From JAWLFY01 sp964462125 (GTDB lineage Bacteria; Planctomycetota; Planctomycetia; Pirellulales; Pirellulaceae), in assembly GCA_964462125.1 (NCBI GenBank), contig CAYWXT010000001.1, positions 6,739 through 70,738 on the forward strand: a stretch of 64,000 bases of DNA. The letters are read 5' to 3'. This document shows, piece by piece, positions 55,276 to 63,377 of this stretch. The notes under the pieces are model-generated. The model was given only the letters and a program-made list of their open reading frames with translations, was not told the origin of the DNA and searched no databases. The stretch's first letter is position 1. Each line of letters opens with the position of its first letter. The position numbers and the translations under genes are program-made.

Positions 55276-56544
55276 ATGTGCATCCAAGCGATCATTGCGG
55301 TCCTTTTGTTGACGGCGTTTTCGGGGTCCGCCCTGGCTGACCACTGGGCCCACTGGCGGGGGCCGACGGGCAACGGCGTCGCTCCCTCCGCCGAGCCCCC
55401 GCTGAGCTGGAGCGACACGGAGAACGTTCAATGGAAGGTCCCGATTCCGGGCCTTGGTTCGGGATCGCCGGTTGTCTGGGAGGACCAGGTGTTTGTCGTC
55501 ACGGCGGTGCCGGTTGAGCCGAACGCTCGCCCGAACGCGCAGACGGAACTGGAGTTTCAAATTCTCTGCTTTGATCGCAACGATGGCCGGTTGCGATGGA
55601 AGCAAACGGCCACCACGGGGACGCCGCATGAGGGCACCCATTCGAATAACAGTTATGCCTCGGCCTCCCCATGTACCGACGGTCGGCATGTGTACGCGCA
55701 CTTCGGTTCCCGTGGTCTGTATTGCTACACGATGGAGGGGGAATTGAAGTGGAAGCGCGACGACTTCGGCAAGATGGCGACGCGGGGTGAGTTTGGCGAA
55801 GGCAGCTCGCCGACGCTTGCCGGGGAGAAGATCCTGGTGCCGTGGGATCATAAAGGGCCGTCGGCGCTGTATGCCCTGAATAAATCAACTGGGGAAACGG
55901 TCTGGAAGGCTCCGCGGGATGAGCCGAGCTGTTGGGCCACGCCGCTGGTGGTTGAACATGCCGGGCAACAGCAGGTCGTGATGAACGGAGACAATGCGGC
56001 GCGGGCTTATGACCTGGAAACGGGCGAAGAGCTTTGGCGGTGCGGCGGCCAGACCACGCGGCCGGTTGCCTCGGCGGTGGCGGGCGATGGTTTGGTATTC
56101 ATCGGCAGCGGATTTCAAGGCTCGTTTCTGGGCGCCTTTCGCCCCAATGGCCGGGGAGATATCGAGGGGACCGACGCGGTCGTTTGGACGATCGATCGCA
56201 ACACGCCCGATGTCGCCTCACCGCTGCTATCCTCCGGCCGCCTCTATTTCTACAAAGGCAAATCGGGTTTGCTCACCTGCGTCGATGCGGCAACGGGAAC
56301 GCCTCACTACACGACGGCGCGACTGCCTGGGATCCGCAGCACCTATGCCTCGCCGATCGCCGCGGCCGGCCACGTTTACTTAACAGGCCGCAGCGGGACC
56401 ACGGTCGTGATCAAGGACGCGGAGACCCTTGAGGTTGTCGCGACCAACTCGGTCGGCGAAACGGTGGACGCCACCCCGGCCCCGGTCGATCACCAGCTGT
56501 TCATCCGCGGTGAGAATCATTTGTTTTGCATCGCGAGTCCTTAG
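55276..56544 (+). CDS. Secreted PQQ-like beta-propeller protein
   Basis: A 422-residue protein from ATG 55276 with a signal peptide (MCIQAIIAVLLLTAFSGSAL). It continues 'HWAHWRGPTGNGVAPSAEPP', the standard opening of planctomycete PQQ-like repeat proteins, and shows repeated blades such as 'WKVPIPGLGSGSPVVWEDQV', 'YALNKSTGETVWKAP', 'AYDLETGEELWRCGG', and 'FYKGKSGLLTCVDAATGTPH'. No dehydrogenase residues are obvious, so it is likely a BamB-like scaffold or sensor, not an enzyme. It is transcribed divergently from the DUF1549-type gene (160-base spacer). Its TAG overlaps the TAA of rpoN, tail to tail. Confidence 0.85.
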   Translation: MCIQAIIAVLLLTAFSGSALADHWAHWRGPTGNGVAPSAEPPLSWSDTENVQWKVPIPGLGSGSPVVWEDQVFVVTAVPVEPNARPNAQTELEFQILCFDRNDGRLRWKQTATTGTPHEGTHSNNSYASASPCTDGRHVYAHFGSRGLYCYTMEGELKWKRDDFGKMATRGEFGEGSSPTLAGEKILVPWDHKGPSALYALNKSTGETVWKAPRDEPSCWATPLVVEHAGQQQVVMNGDNAARAYDLETGEELWRCGGQTTRPVASAVAGDGLVFIGSGFQGSFLGAFRPNGRGDIEGTDAVVWTIDRNTPDVASPLLSSGRLYFYKGKSGLLTCVDAATGTPHYTTARLPGIRSTYASPIAAAGHVYLTGRSGTTVVIKDAETLEVVATNSVGETVDATPAPVDHQLFIRGENHLFCIASP

Positions 56545-58043
56545 GCTTCCTTTTTGACGAGCGTCCAATCGCGGCGTTGGCGGCTGCTGGGGATGCCCAT
56601 TTTCTTGCGGTACTTGGTCACCGTCCGCCGCGCGACGGTCATTCCGGCTTGCTTGAGTTCGTCGACCAGTTGCTCGTCGCTGTAGGGCTTGCTCTTGTCT
56701 TCCTTGTCGATCAGCTCTTGCAGTTTCAGGCGGATCGTGTCCCAGGCGACATCCTCCCCATCTTCGGTCTGGGTACCGCCGACGAAGAAGCGGCGGAGCG
56801 GCAGGATCCCGCGGGGCGTCTGGATCCACTTGTCGTCGACTGCCCGGCTGACCGTCGTGACGTGGACGCCGACGCGGTCGGCGATCTGTTGCATTTTGAG
56901 GGGCTCGATCGCCTCCGGGCCTTCGTCCAGGAACCGTTTCTGGTGCTGCACGATCGCTTCGGCAACTTTCGTCAGCGTGTTTCGCCGTTGCTCGATCGAA
57001 TCGATCAACCACTGCGCGCCATTGACCTTCTGCTTGATGAATTCCCGTTCCTCATTGCTGCAATCGGGCGCCTGCAGCCGCTTGCGGTAATAGTCGCTGA
57101 TGTACAGCCGCGGGACACGATCGTCATCGAGCCGTACCTGGAACTCCCCCGTGTCGTCTCGTTCGAGGATGATGTCGGGGGTCACGTTGGGAACGTAGGT
57201 CTCCATGAACGCCGCCCCCGGCTTGGGGTTCAGGCGGTGCAGCTCCTCGCGGACCTCCTGGATCAGCTCGACCGAGTAACCGGTTTTCCTGGCGATCTGC
57301 GGGAGGCGGTTTTCAGCCAGGTCTTCGAGGTGGTCCATGATCAGTGTCCGCATCTCCTCGCTGTGCGGAAAGTCGGGACTGACCTGACGCAGCAGGCACT
57401 CGCTCAGGTTGCGGGCGGCGATCCCGACCGGTTCGAGCGACTGCACGACCTCCAGCGCCTGCTCGGCTAACTCCAGTTCCTCCTCGGAATGCCCGGCGGG
57501 GAGCAAATCGGCCAAGGGGACCTTGAGGTATCCGCCGTCGCGAGCGTCGAGGGTGCTGATGATCCGCTCGGCGATCTTTTCCACCCGGTCGTCGATGTCG
57601 AGTTCATCCAGCTGGTGCAGCAGGAAATCGTTCAGCGACTCGGGGCGGGCCTGGGCGTTGGCCATCAAATCGTGCCGGCGGTCGGACTCTTCTTGAACTC
57701 GATTGGACGATTGGCGAAAGGAGTCGTCGAAGGTGCTCGGCAGATCCGAGTTCATGTTCAGCAGACGCTCGAAATCCTCGGCGTTGTCATGATCGTTGTC
57801 GACGACGAGTTCCCTTTCGTCCTCGCTCCGCGTGTCGGCCGTGGGGAGTTCCCCATCGGACTCGTCCGGGGCGAACGGGTCATCCTCCTGCTGCTCCAGC
57901 AGCGGATTCTCGTTCATCTCCTGCTCGATGCGTTCCTGCAGGGCCAGCGTCGGCAGTTGCAGAATCTCCATCGACTGGATCATCCGCGGGGCTAGCTTCT
58001 GGACCTGCATTTGCCGGGCCTGAAGGCCCATCGACATCCGCAT
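56541..58043 (-). CDS. rpoN: RNA polymerase sigma-54 factor RpoN
   Basis: A 500-residue protein starting at ATG 58043 (MRMSMGLQARQMQVQKLAPR). Region I (about 1-50) is Gln/Leu-rich with 'MIQSMEILQLPTLALQERIE'. The acidic region II spans about 55-120. The core-binding region contains 'LEPVGIAARNLSECLLRQVS', and the helix-turn-helix 'KMQQIADRVGVHVTTVSRAV' lies near 375-395. The RpoN box ARRTVTKYRK begins at about residue 471. Sigma-54 promoters need AAA+ activators; none is in the window. It is the last gene of the - strand dnaX-ebfC-recR block, 69 bases after recR, and ends four bases into the PQQ-like gene on the other strand. Confidence 0.95.
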   Translation of the reverse strand: MRMSMGLQARQMQVQKLAPRMIQSMEILQLPTLALQERIEQEMNENPLLEQQEDDPFAPDESDGELPTADTRSEDERELVVDNDHDNAEDFERLLNMNSDLPSTFDDSFRQSSNRVQEESDRRHDLMANAQARPESLNDFLLHQLDELDIDDRVEKIAERIISTLDARDGGYLKVPLADLLPAGHSEEELELAEQALEVVQSLEPVGIAARNLSECLLRQVSPDFPHSEEMRTLIMDHLEDLAENRLPQIARKTGYSVELIQEVREELHRLNPKPGAAFMETYVPNVTPDIILERDDTGEFQVRLDDDRVPRLYISDYYRKRLQAPDCSNEEREFIKQKVNGAQWLIDSIEQRRNTLTKVAEAIVQHQKRFLDEGPEAIEPLKMQQIADRVGVHVTTVSRAVDDKWIQTPRGILPLRRFFVGGTQTEDGEDVAWDTIRLKLQELIDKEDKSKPYSDEQLVDELKQAGMTVARRTVTKYRKKMGIPSSRQRRDWTLVKKEA

Positions 58044-58112
58044 GATTCGTTTCTCTTTGAAAGGTTTCGTCCGTGGGTCACGCTTCAGTGAGCGAATTTC
58101 GTTCCAACCGCA

Positions 58113-58712
58113 TTATAGATTTTGGCGGCCGCTCATGGCATCAGCAATCATCTCACGATTCGCATATTCCAGCACACTGCCGGCGGTGATCCCGCGGGCC
58201 AAGCGGGTGACCCGGACCGGAAATTCCGACAGCAAGTTGGAAATGTAGAGCGATGTGCCGTCTCCCTCGACCGTGGGATTGGTGGCCATGATCACCTCAG
58301 CGAAGTTGCCGGTCCGGACGCGATCGACCAGGGCGTCAACGGTCAGCTGGTCGGGCCCGATCCCCTCCAGGGGCGAGATTCGTCCCAGCAGCACGTGGTA
58401 CAAGCCCTTGTAGGCGGCCGATTGTTCGAGACTCATCAGGTCACGTGGCTGCTCGACGACACACAGCTGCGTCGGGTCGCGGTTGGGGTCGGAGCAGAGC
58501 GAGCAGGTTTCGGTCTCGGAGAGGTTGTAACAGAGCTGGCAGTAGCGGACCTCCTGACGCACGCGCCGGATCGCTTCGGCCAACGCCAGGGCTTCCTGCT
58601 CGTGGACCCGCAACAGGTGAAACGCCAGCCGCTCGGCGCTCTTGCGACCGACCCCCGGCAGGCGCCCGAGTTGTTCCACCAGATCGGCGACCGCTCCCGC
58701 GTGCCCGGCCAT
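58113..58712 (-). CDS. recR: Recombination protein RecR
   Basis: A 199-residue protein with the N-terminal helix-hairpin-helix 'LVEQLGRLPGVGRKSAERLA', a four-Cys zinc finger (CQLCYNLSETETCSLC), and a Toprim domain ('LCVVEQPRDLMSLEQSAAYK', 'YHVLLGRISPLEGIGPDQLT', 'EVIMATNPTVEGDGTSLYIS'). RecR acts with RecO/RecF to load RecA on gapped DNA. It begins four bases after the ebfC stop, the usual dnaX-ebfC-recR order, and is followed by rpoN. Length is standard. Confidence 0.96.
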   Translation of the reverse strand: MAGHAGAVADLVEQLGRLPGVGRKSAERLAFHLLRVHEQEALALAEAIRRVRQEVRYCQLCYNLSETETCSLCSDPNRDPTQLCVVEQPRDLMSLEQSAAYKGLYHVLLGRISPLEGIGPDQLTVDALVDRVRTGNFAEVIMATNPTVEGDGTSLYISNLLSEFPVRVTRLARGITAGSVLEYANREMIADAMSGRQNL

Positions 58713-58716
58713 CGAC

Positions 58717-59073
58717 TTAGCGACCCCCCGTCAAGGACGACAACATCCCTTCGATTCCTGGCACGTTGAGATTCATGTCCTCGGCCATTTGGGCCATCGC
58801 TTCGGCGTAGAGCTGTTTCGCGGCGGCACCGGCGGCGTTGGTCGCCTCCTTGACCGCATGCTCCAGATCCGCGCCGGTGACCTCGGAACTCACCTGTACC
58901 GATTCGATGTGGCCAACGCCGTTCATCACGATCACCACGCGTGAACAGGACGAGGTCGCCGAGACGGTTTCCTGCTTCAATTGCTCGTTCAGTTCCCCCA
59001 TCTTGTCGGGCAACTGCTGCATTGCGCCGACCATCGAGGCGAGATTGCCGAGGTTTCCCAATCCTTTGAACAT
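58717..59073 (-). CDS. ebfC: Nucleoid-associated protein YbaB/EbfC
   Basis: A 118-residue protein from ATG 59073 (MFKGLGNLGNLASMVGAMQQ); the longer upstream frame is unlikely because the family starts here. The coiled N-terminal helix and the central 'VVIVMNGVGHIESVQVSSEV' followed by 'LEHAVKEATNAAGAAAKQLY' are typical. EbfC binds DNA as a dimer and shapes the nucleoid. It is co-transcribed with dnaX and recR. Confidence 0.94.
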   Translation of the reverse strand: MFKGLGNLGNLASMVGAMQQLPDKMGELNEQLKQETVSATSSCSRVVIVMNGVGHIESVQVSSEVTGADLEHAVKEATNAAGAAAKQLYAEAMAQMAEDMNLNVPGIEGMLSSLTGGR

Positions 59074-59219
59074 GATCGATTGACTCCAGTTTGGCGGAGG
59101 GTATTGGTAGGCGTCGCGACCCGGCCGGTCGCCTTCAGACGATTGGGTGGAAACGGGCGCTACTGGACGCAAACCGAGCCCGCACAGCGCCAATCCCGTG
59201 CTCCTATCGTAGCTTCCAC

Positions 59220-61238
59220 TCAGTCCCGAGGGACATCGACCCGGACGATCTCGGCGCCGAACAATTCCGTACAGCTACGGACCAATTCGTTCGCTTCGAC
59301 CTCGCGCATCCGCTGCACCCGCGAGCGTCCGCTCGGCCGGGGGGCGTCAGCTTTCGTTTCTTGCTTCGGTGCCAGAGCGACGAACTCCAGCGAAACGGGC
59401 GAGCCCGTGATCCGCGACAGGGTGCCTGTGATGTCCGCTCGATGCTCCGGTATTTCGCAGCGGCTCATCGTCAAACGAGACTCCGCTGGGTAAACCATGC
59501 GCACGATCCCCCGCTGGGGCGATTCGACATGATCGACGCCGCGCGCCAACGTCGCGGTCATCGGGTCCATCTCCTGCAAGGCCTGGGCCCAAACGCGCCC
59601 AAGTTCCTCCTCGGACCACCCCTGATCGTTCCGCTCGTCACGGCTAATTGCCCCCGCCTGTTCATTGGCTCCCGCCTGTTCACTGGCCTCCGCCTCTTGG
59701 CTGGCCCCCGACGATGGAGTGTCGGATGCCTGCTTGGCCCTGGGAACCGGCACACTCGCTGCCTCGGGGATCGTTCCCGCAGCGACGGGTTGGCGGGAAC
59801 GCCGATCGAGATGATGTGCCGGGACGGCGGTGGTCGGTCCCACGGCCGGGTTCGGCTCACCCGGTTGGGTCGACTCGGATGATTCGGCTTGCTCAACCGC
59901 CGACGTTGGCTCAACCGGTCGGGTTGATTCAGCCGGCGGGGCGTTGCCTGTCGGGTTTTGGGCTGCTGGGGCGTTTGTGCCGCGGGCGGTTCTTTCATCC
60001 ACTACGGGCGGTTGTTGTGGCTGCTTTTTTTTTTCGCCGCCTGAATGGGCAGCCGCGACGTTTCCTCCGCACACCTCGGCAGCCGCGGCTGCCAGATCAG
60101 AAATGGCTTGCAGATCGGGGAGTGTGCAGATCTGGATCAGGGTTGATTCGAGCAGCACGCGGCCGTGAACGCTGTGGCGGATACGGACCAACGTTTGATC
60201 GATCAGGCCGACGACCGCCAAGACGGTTTGCAATCCCCAACTCTGACCGAGCTGCTTCATCGGTTCGTGCAGGGACATCGAGGCGTACCGCATCAAGGAG
60301 GCATCGCAGCCGACACTGACGGCCATCAGGTCTCGAAAGTAACCGAGCAACTGCTCGGCGAGCCGGCCGGCGTCGACTCCGGAATCGATCGCGGCATCGA
60401 GTTGCCGCAGCGCCTCGGCCGCATTGCGATCGGCCAGGGCGGTGGCCAGCGCATGCAACCGCTCGTCGTCGGCGGTTCCCAGCATCGCGTGGACCAGGTC
60501 GGCCGTCAGGTTCCCGTCGCTGAAGCTGAGCAGCTGCTCCAGCAGAGACTGGCTATCGCGCATCGAGCCGGCGGCGCGGCGGGCGATCAGTTCCAGCGCC
60601 GCCTCGTCGGCGGTGGCCTGTTCGGCGGTGACGATCTGTTGCAGTCGCCCCACGATCTTGGAGACCTCCACCGGGGCGAAGTCGAACCGCTGGCAGCGGC
60701 TCAAGACGGTGATCGGGATCTTTTCCGGATCGGTGGTGCAGAAGATGAACTTGACGTGGTCCGGGGGTTCCTCCAGCGTCTTCAGCAGCGCATTGAACGC
60801 GGCTGGGGTGAGCATGTGGACTTCGTCGATGATGTAGATCTTGTAGCGGGATCGGCTGGGCCGGACCCCGACGTTGGCCCGCAGGCTACGGATCTCGTCG
60901 ATCCCCCGGTTGCTGGCACCATCGATTTCGATCACGTCGACGTCTTCGCCGGCATCGATGGCGAGGGCGATGTCGGTGGTGTTCTCTGGCGTGGCGGTCG
61001 CCCCGGCGGGGTTGTTGAGCGCTTTGGCAAAGATCCGCGCGGTGCTTGTCTTGCCGACCCCACGGGCGCCGGTAAACAGATAGGCGTGACCGACACGCTG
61101 CGTCTCGATCGCGTTGCTCAACGCCCGGCCGACGTGATCTTGACCGACGAGATCGGCGAAACCACGCGGTCGGTACCGCCGCGCGACGACGACGTAGCTG
61201 CCGTTTTGGGCCTCGGCCGGGCCGCTCGATTCTGACAT
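59220..61238 (-). CDS. dnaX: DNA polymerase III subunit tau/gamma DnaX
   Basis: A 672-residue clamp-loader ATPase from ATG 61238 (MSESSGPAEAQNGSYVVVAR). It has 'RYRPRGFADLVGQDHVGRAL', Walker A GARGVGKTS (57-65), Walker B IIDEVHML (137-144), 'FNALLKTLEEPP', the SRC motif in 'TVLSRCQRFDF', and domain III helices. The zinc-binding loop between Walker A and B has none of the four usual Cys: residues 75-94 read NNPAGATATPENTTDIALAI. After residue 400 comes a long Pro/Ala/Glu-rich linker and a tau-specific C-terminal domain (about 555-672). A run of ten A's at codons 402-405 may produce a shorter gamma-like form. It follows the SRP RNA by about 45 bases and precedes ebfC. Confidence 0.94.
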   Translation of the reverse strand: MSESSGPAEAQNGSYVVVARRYRPRGFADLVGQDHVGRALSNAIETQRVGHAYLFTGARGVGKTSTARIFAKALNNPAGATATPENTTDIALAIDAGEDVDVIEIDGASNRGIDEIRSLRANVGVRPSRSRYKIYIIDEVHMLTPAAFNALLKTLEEPPDHVKFIFCTTDPEKIPITVLSRCQRFDFAPVEVSKIVGRLQQIVTAEQATADEAALELIARRAAGSMRDSQSLLEQLLSFSDGNLTADLVHAMLGTADDERLHALATALADRNAAEALRQLDAAIDSGVDAGRLAEQLLGYFRDLMAVSVGCDASLMRYASMSLHEPMKQLGQSWGLQTVLAVVGLIDQTLVRIRHSVHGRVLLESTLIQICTLPDLQAISDLAAAAAEVCGGNVAAAHSGGEKKKQPQQPPVVDERTARGTNAPAAQNPTGNAPPAESTRPVEPTSAVEQAESSESTQPGEPNPAVGPTTAVPAHHLDRRSRQPVAAGTIPEAASVPVPRAKQASDTPSSGASQEAEASEQAGANEQAGAISRDERNDQGWSEEELGRVWAQALQEMDPMTATLARGVDHVESPQRGIVRMVYPAESRLTMSRCEIPEHRADITGTLSRITGSPVSLEFVALAPKQETKADAPRPSGRSRVQRMREVEANELVRSCTELFGAEIVRVDVPRD
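60024..60035 (-). promoter_or_regulatory. Ten-A slippery site in dnaX (predicted tau/gamma switch)
   Basis: On the - strand the coding sequence reads GAA AAA AAA AAG (codons 402-405), ten A's that include the classic A AAA AAG heptamer. If the ribosome shifts -1, or the polymerase adds one A, a TGA is met nine codons later (59997-59995). If one A is lost, a TAG is met seven codons later (60004-60002). Either event gives a product of about 411-414 residues, ending after the ATPase and oligomerisation domains, as gamma does in E. coli and Thermus. GGCTGC just upstream and GCAGCC just downstream could pair across the run. Confidence 0.7.
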
Positions 61239-61282
61239 GTACCGGGACGAAGCAGGGGGGCTCAAGAAGGCCAACGCCCTGC

Positions 61283-61383
61283 GCGGTGGCGGCGACCCTC
61301 ACACAAAGCTACGCCGCTTATGGCTGCTCCAGTTAAGGCCTGACCAGGTTCGCGACTCACAATCGCAAGGGTCGCCACCGCCG
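61283..61383 (-). ncRNA. ffs: Signal recognition particle RNA (small bacterial type, 4.5S)
   Basis: About 101 bases on the - strand. The conserved core CCTGGTCAGGCC ... GGAGCAGCC (plus strand 61322-61348) is the Ffh-binding domain IV. The outer arms GCGGTGGCGACCCT and AGGGTCGCCGCCACCGC pair to close a single long hairpin, with at least nine perfect pairs (GGCGACCCT with AGGGTCGCC). The apical loop between GGCC and GGAGCAGCC is UUAACU, not the common GGAA tetraloop. Placement just upstream of dnaX is the same as for scr in Bacillus. The RNA binds Ffh and targets membrane and secreted proteins. Ends are approximate. Confidence 0.88.
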
Positions 61384-61473
61384 AGCAAGACGATATCGCT
61401 TACTCTCGCGACTCGGCCGCCTGTCGTCAACGGCCCGAGATAAGTCAACGGCCCGAGAAACAAGGCCGCATGC

Positions 61474-62763
61474 TCAGCGACGACGGCCGCTGCGTCCGCG
61501 AGATCCGCCGCCCCGGCCGCTTTTTTTGTGGTTTTCCAGATTCGAATCGACGAACAGTGCGACGGTATCCAACCACGTCGGCACATTCTTTCGCTTCGGC
61601 GGTTCGTCGGTTTCGTCCCGGCGGGTTGCCGATCGTCGACGGCCGCGCGATGCGGACCCCCGCTCGCTGTCGCCCCTGTCTCGCTCGCCGGGACCTTCGT
61701 CCTCAATGTCCACGTCCGGTTCGCCTGTGGCACGCTCCTCCTCTCCGCCGCGGTCGCGGCGTGAGCGCCGGCGGCGTCCGCGACGGATCACTTCCACCTC
61801 TTCGTCGTCCTCGTGGTCATCATCGAACGCGGACTCCCCGATCGGCTCCGGCGCGGTATCAGGCGTCGGTTCCGCTGCTCGCGCCGTTCGCCGTTCTTCT
61901 GCCCCGCGATCTTGCGGCTCGGAGCGGCCACCACTTCGGCCGCGTCCACGCCGACCACGGCGGCGAGAACGCCCACGAGCGGTCGTTTCATCTTCGCCCG
62001 ATTCGTCGACCACCCCCATGCCGAACGGCTCCTCCTCCTCGTTGTCTTCGTCCTCGACGGTTTCGGTTCCACCGGCCCCTGCCCCGGCGGCCCCTGCCCC
62101 GGCGGCCTCTTTCCCGGCGTCACCGGGAAGCTCACCTTCGGAAAGACGCTGCCGCACGCCGCGGCGGCGTCGTCGCGGTGGTCTGGTCTCCTCCTCCTCG
62201 TTCTCGTCTCCGGCGGGTACGGCCGGGCGGTCTCTCCTGGCTCCCCTGGCGGTGGGCTCCTCGGCCGCGGAGTCTGCTTCGTCCCACGTTTCCGGTCGGC
62301 GTCGTGATCGCGGTTCCGACCGGTCACCCCGGGCCCCCCGAGCTGTCCGCTCCGCTGGAGCCCGCTGGGGAGCGACGGACGCCGCTTCATCCGACGCCTC
62401 TACTGCGTCCGGCTCCTGGTCATCGAGAACGCCGAACCCGGGCAGCTTTGGAGGTGGGGTCACGGCGGTCAGCGCTTCGAGCACGTCGTCGGCCTTGTCG
62501 GCGTCGGCAACCTCACTCGATCCGCTGGCAGAAGACGGCTCGTCAAACGAGCCAAAGTCGATCGATTCGGCTTCCGGGGGCACCGTCGGCTCGTCCGGCT
62601 CCGGTCGGGAGCGAACCTCCTCGGCCGCCGCAGCTACCGGCGCCGGCGCTTCCTGTTCGGTTTCGGTCGGTTCCGCTGCAGGCGGTTCAGCCTCTTTGGG
62701 CGGTTCGGCGGCGCCGGGGGCGCCGAGTAAATTGGCGAGGAAATTCCAGTGGTCGGATCGCAT
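61474..62763 (-). CDS. Low-complexity charged protein, probably disordered
   Basis: A 429-residue protein from ATG 62763 (MRSDHWNFLANLLGAPGAAE). The body is alternately Glu/Asp-rich and Arg-rich, with blocks like 'RRGRRRRSRRDRGG' and 'DDDHEDDEEVEV', and no recognisable domain. Two ordered-looking parts stand out: the N-terminal 'WNFLANLLG' and a C-terminal 'VPTWLDTVALFVDSNLENHK' that could be a short binding helix. The Arg/Gly-rich C-terminus (RGGGSRGRSGRRR) suggests RNA or nucleic-acid contact, like the arginine-rich tails of RNase E-type proteins, but that is inference. It lies upstream of the SRP RNA on the same strand. Confidence 0.6.
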   Translation of the reverse strand: MRSDHWNFLANLLGAPGAAEPPKEAEPPAAEPTETEQEAPAPVAAAAEEVRSRPEPDEPTVPPEAESIDFGSFDEPSSASGSSEVADADKADDVLEALTAVTPPPKLPGFGVLDDQEPDAVEASDEAASVAPQRAPAERTARGARGDRSEPRSRRRPETWDEADSAAEEPTARGARRDRPAVPAGDENEEEETRPPRRRRRGVRQRLSEGELPGDAGKEAAGAGAAGAGAGGTETVEDEDNEEEEPFGMGVVDESGEDETTARGRSRRRGRRGRGRSGGRSEPQDRGAEERRTARAAEPTPDTAPEPIGESAFDDDHEDDEEVEVIRRGRRRRSRRDRGGEEERATGEPDVDIEDEGPGERDRGDSERGSASRGRRRSATRRDETDEPPKRKNVPTWLDTVALFVDSNLENHKKSGRGGGSRGRSGRRR

Positions 62764-63092
62764 GAATGGTTCGTCAATGAAAGGTGAATGCGGCCCGGTC
62801 CGGGGAGCAACCGCCGGGGCTGGCCGAGGTGATCGTGGGGGGGTCAAGCGAGATGGCTAACCGTCCGGGCCCGTCGGTAAGGGGATTAGTTGTCCCCTTT
62901 CAGTGGATTGTAAGCGGCTCTCTGGACTGACCTTATCCCTTCATATATATCCGCGGATGCAGATTTCCCCAAGACCGTCCGAGAAATCCGGGCAAATTTG
63001 CCGGACTCCGGCTTTGATCTCGATCGCCCATCCCGTACCATCGTCGGCGTCTTGTGGTCGTCTTATCAGTTCATGCATAAAAGGAGTGAGCC
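62764..63092. other. Divergent intergenic region with hairpin and palindrome
   Basis: 329 bases between the divergent disordered-protein and alpha-CTD genes. AAGGGGA (62879-62885) pairs with TCCCCTT (62893-62899) around a seven-base loop. A 12-bp palindrome, GGCAAATTTGCC, lies at 62991-63002, about 90 bases before the alpha-CTD gene, and could be an operator. An AT-rich block (TCATATATATCC) at 62941 may belong to a promoter. No gene seen. Confidence 0.5.
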
Positions 63093-63377
63093 ATGACGCG
63101 GATTCCACTGAGCCGAAACGAGGAAGAGGCCCGGTTGCGGCGGCAACGATTGGACCTGAGCATCGCCGAGATGTCACTTTCGGTCCGCACGACCAACTGC
63201 TTGGAGGAGACCGGCATCCTCACCGTCCGTGACCTGCTTCATGCGACCCCGGACCGTTTGCTTGGCATCAGTAACTTTGGCGAAAAGACGCTGGAAGAGG
63301 TCTATCAGGCGTTGGAAAAGCTTGGCTTTTACCGTCCCACTCGCGAGCCGTCCGAACCCCAGCCGGTGGAAGTCTGA
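63093..63377 (+). CDS. Stand-alone RNA polymerase alpha C-terminal-domain-like protein
   Basis: A 94-residue protein with a strong ribosome site (AAAAGGAG, seven bases upstream). After a charged N-terminal helix it matches the alpha subunit C-terminal domain along about residues 22-78: 'LSVRTTNCLEETGILTVRDL' and 'LLGISNFGEKTLEEVYQALE'. Residues equivalent to the DNA-binding R265, N268, C269, G296, K298 and E302 of E. coli alpha are kept (R32, N35, C36, G63, K65, E69), and S299 is Thr66. It lacks the N-terminal dimerisation domain, so it is not RpoA itself. It might bind UP-like elements or modulate RNA polymerase. The next gene overlaps its stop. Confidence 0.88.
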   Translation: MTRIPLSRNEEEARLRRQRLDLSIAEMSLSVRTTNCLEETGILTVRDLLHATPDRLLGISNFGEKTLEEVYQALEKLGFYRPTREPSEPQPVEV

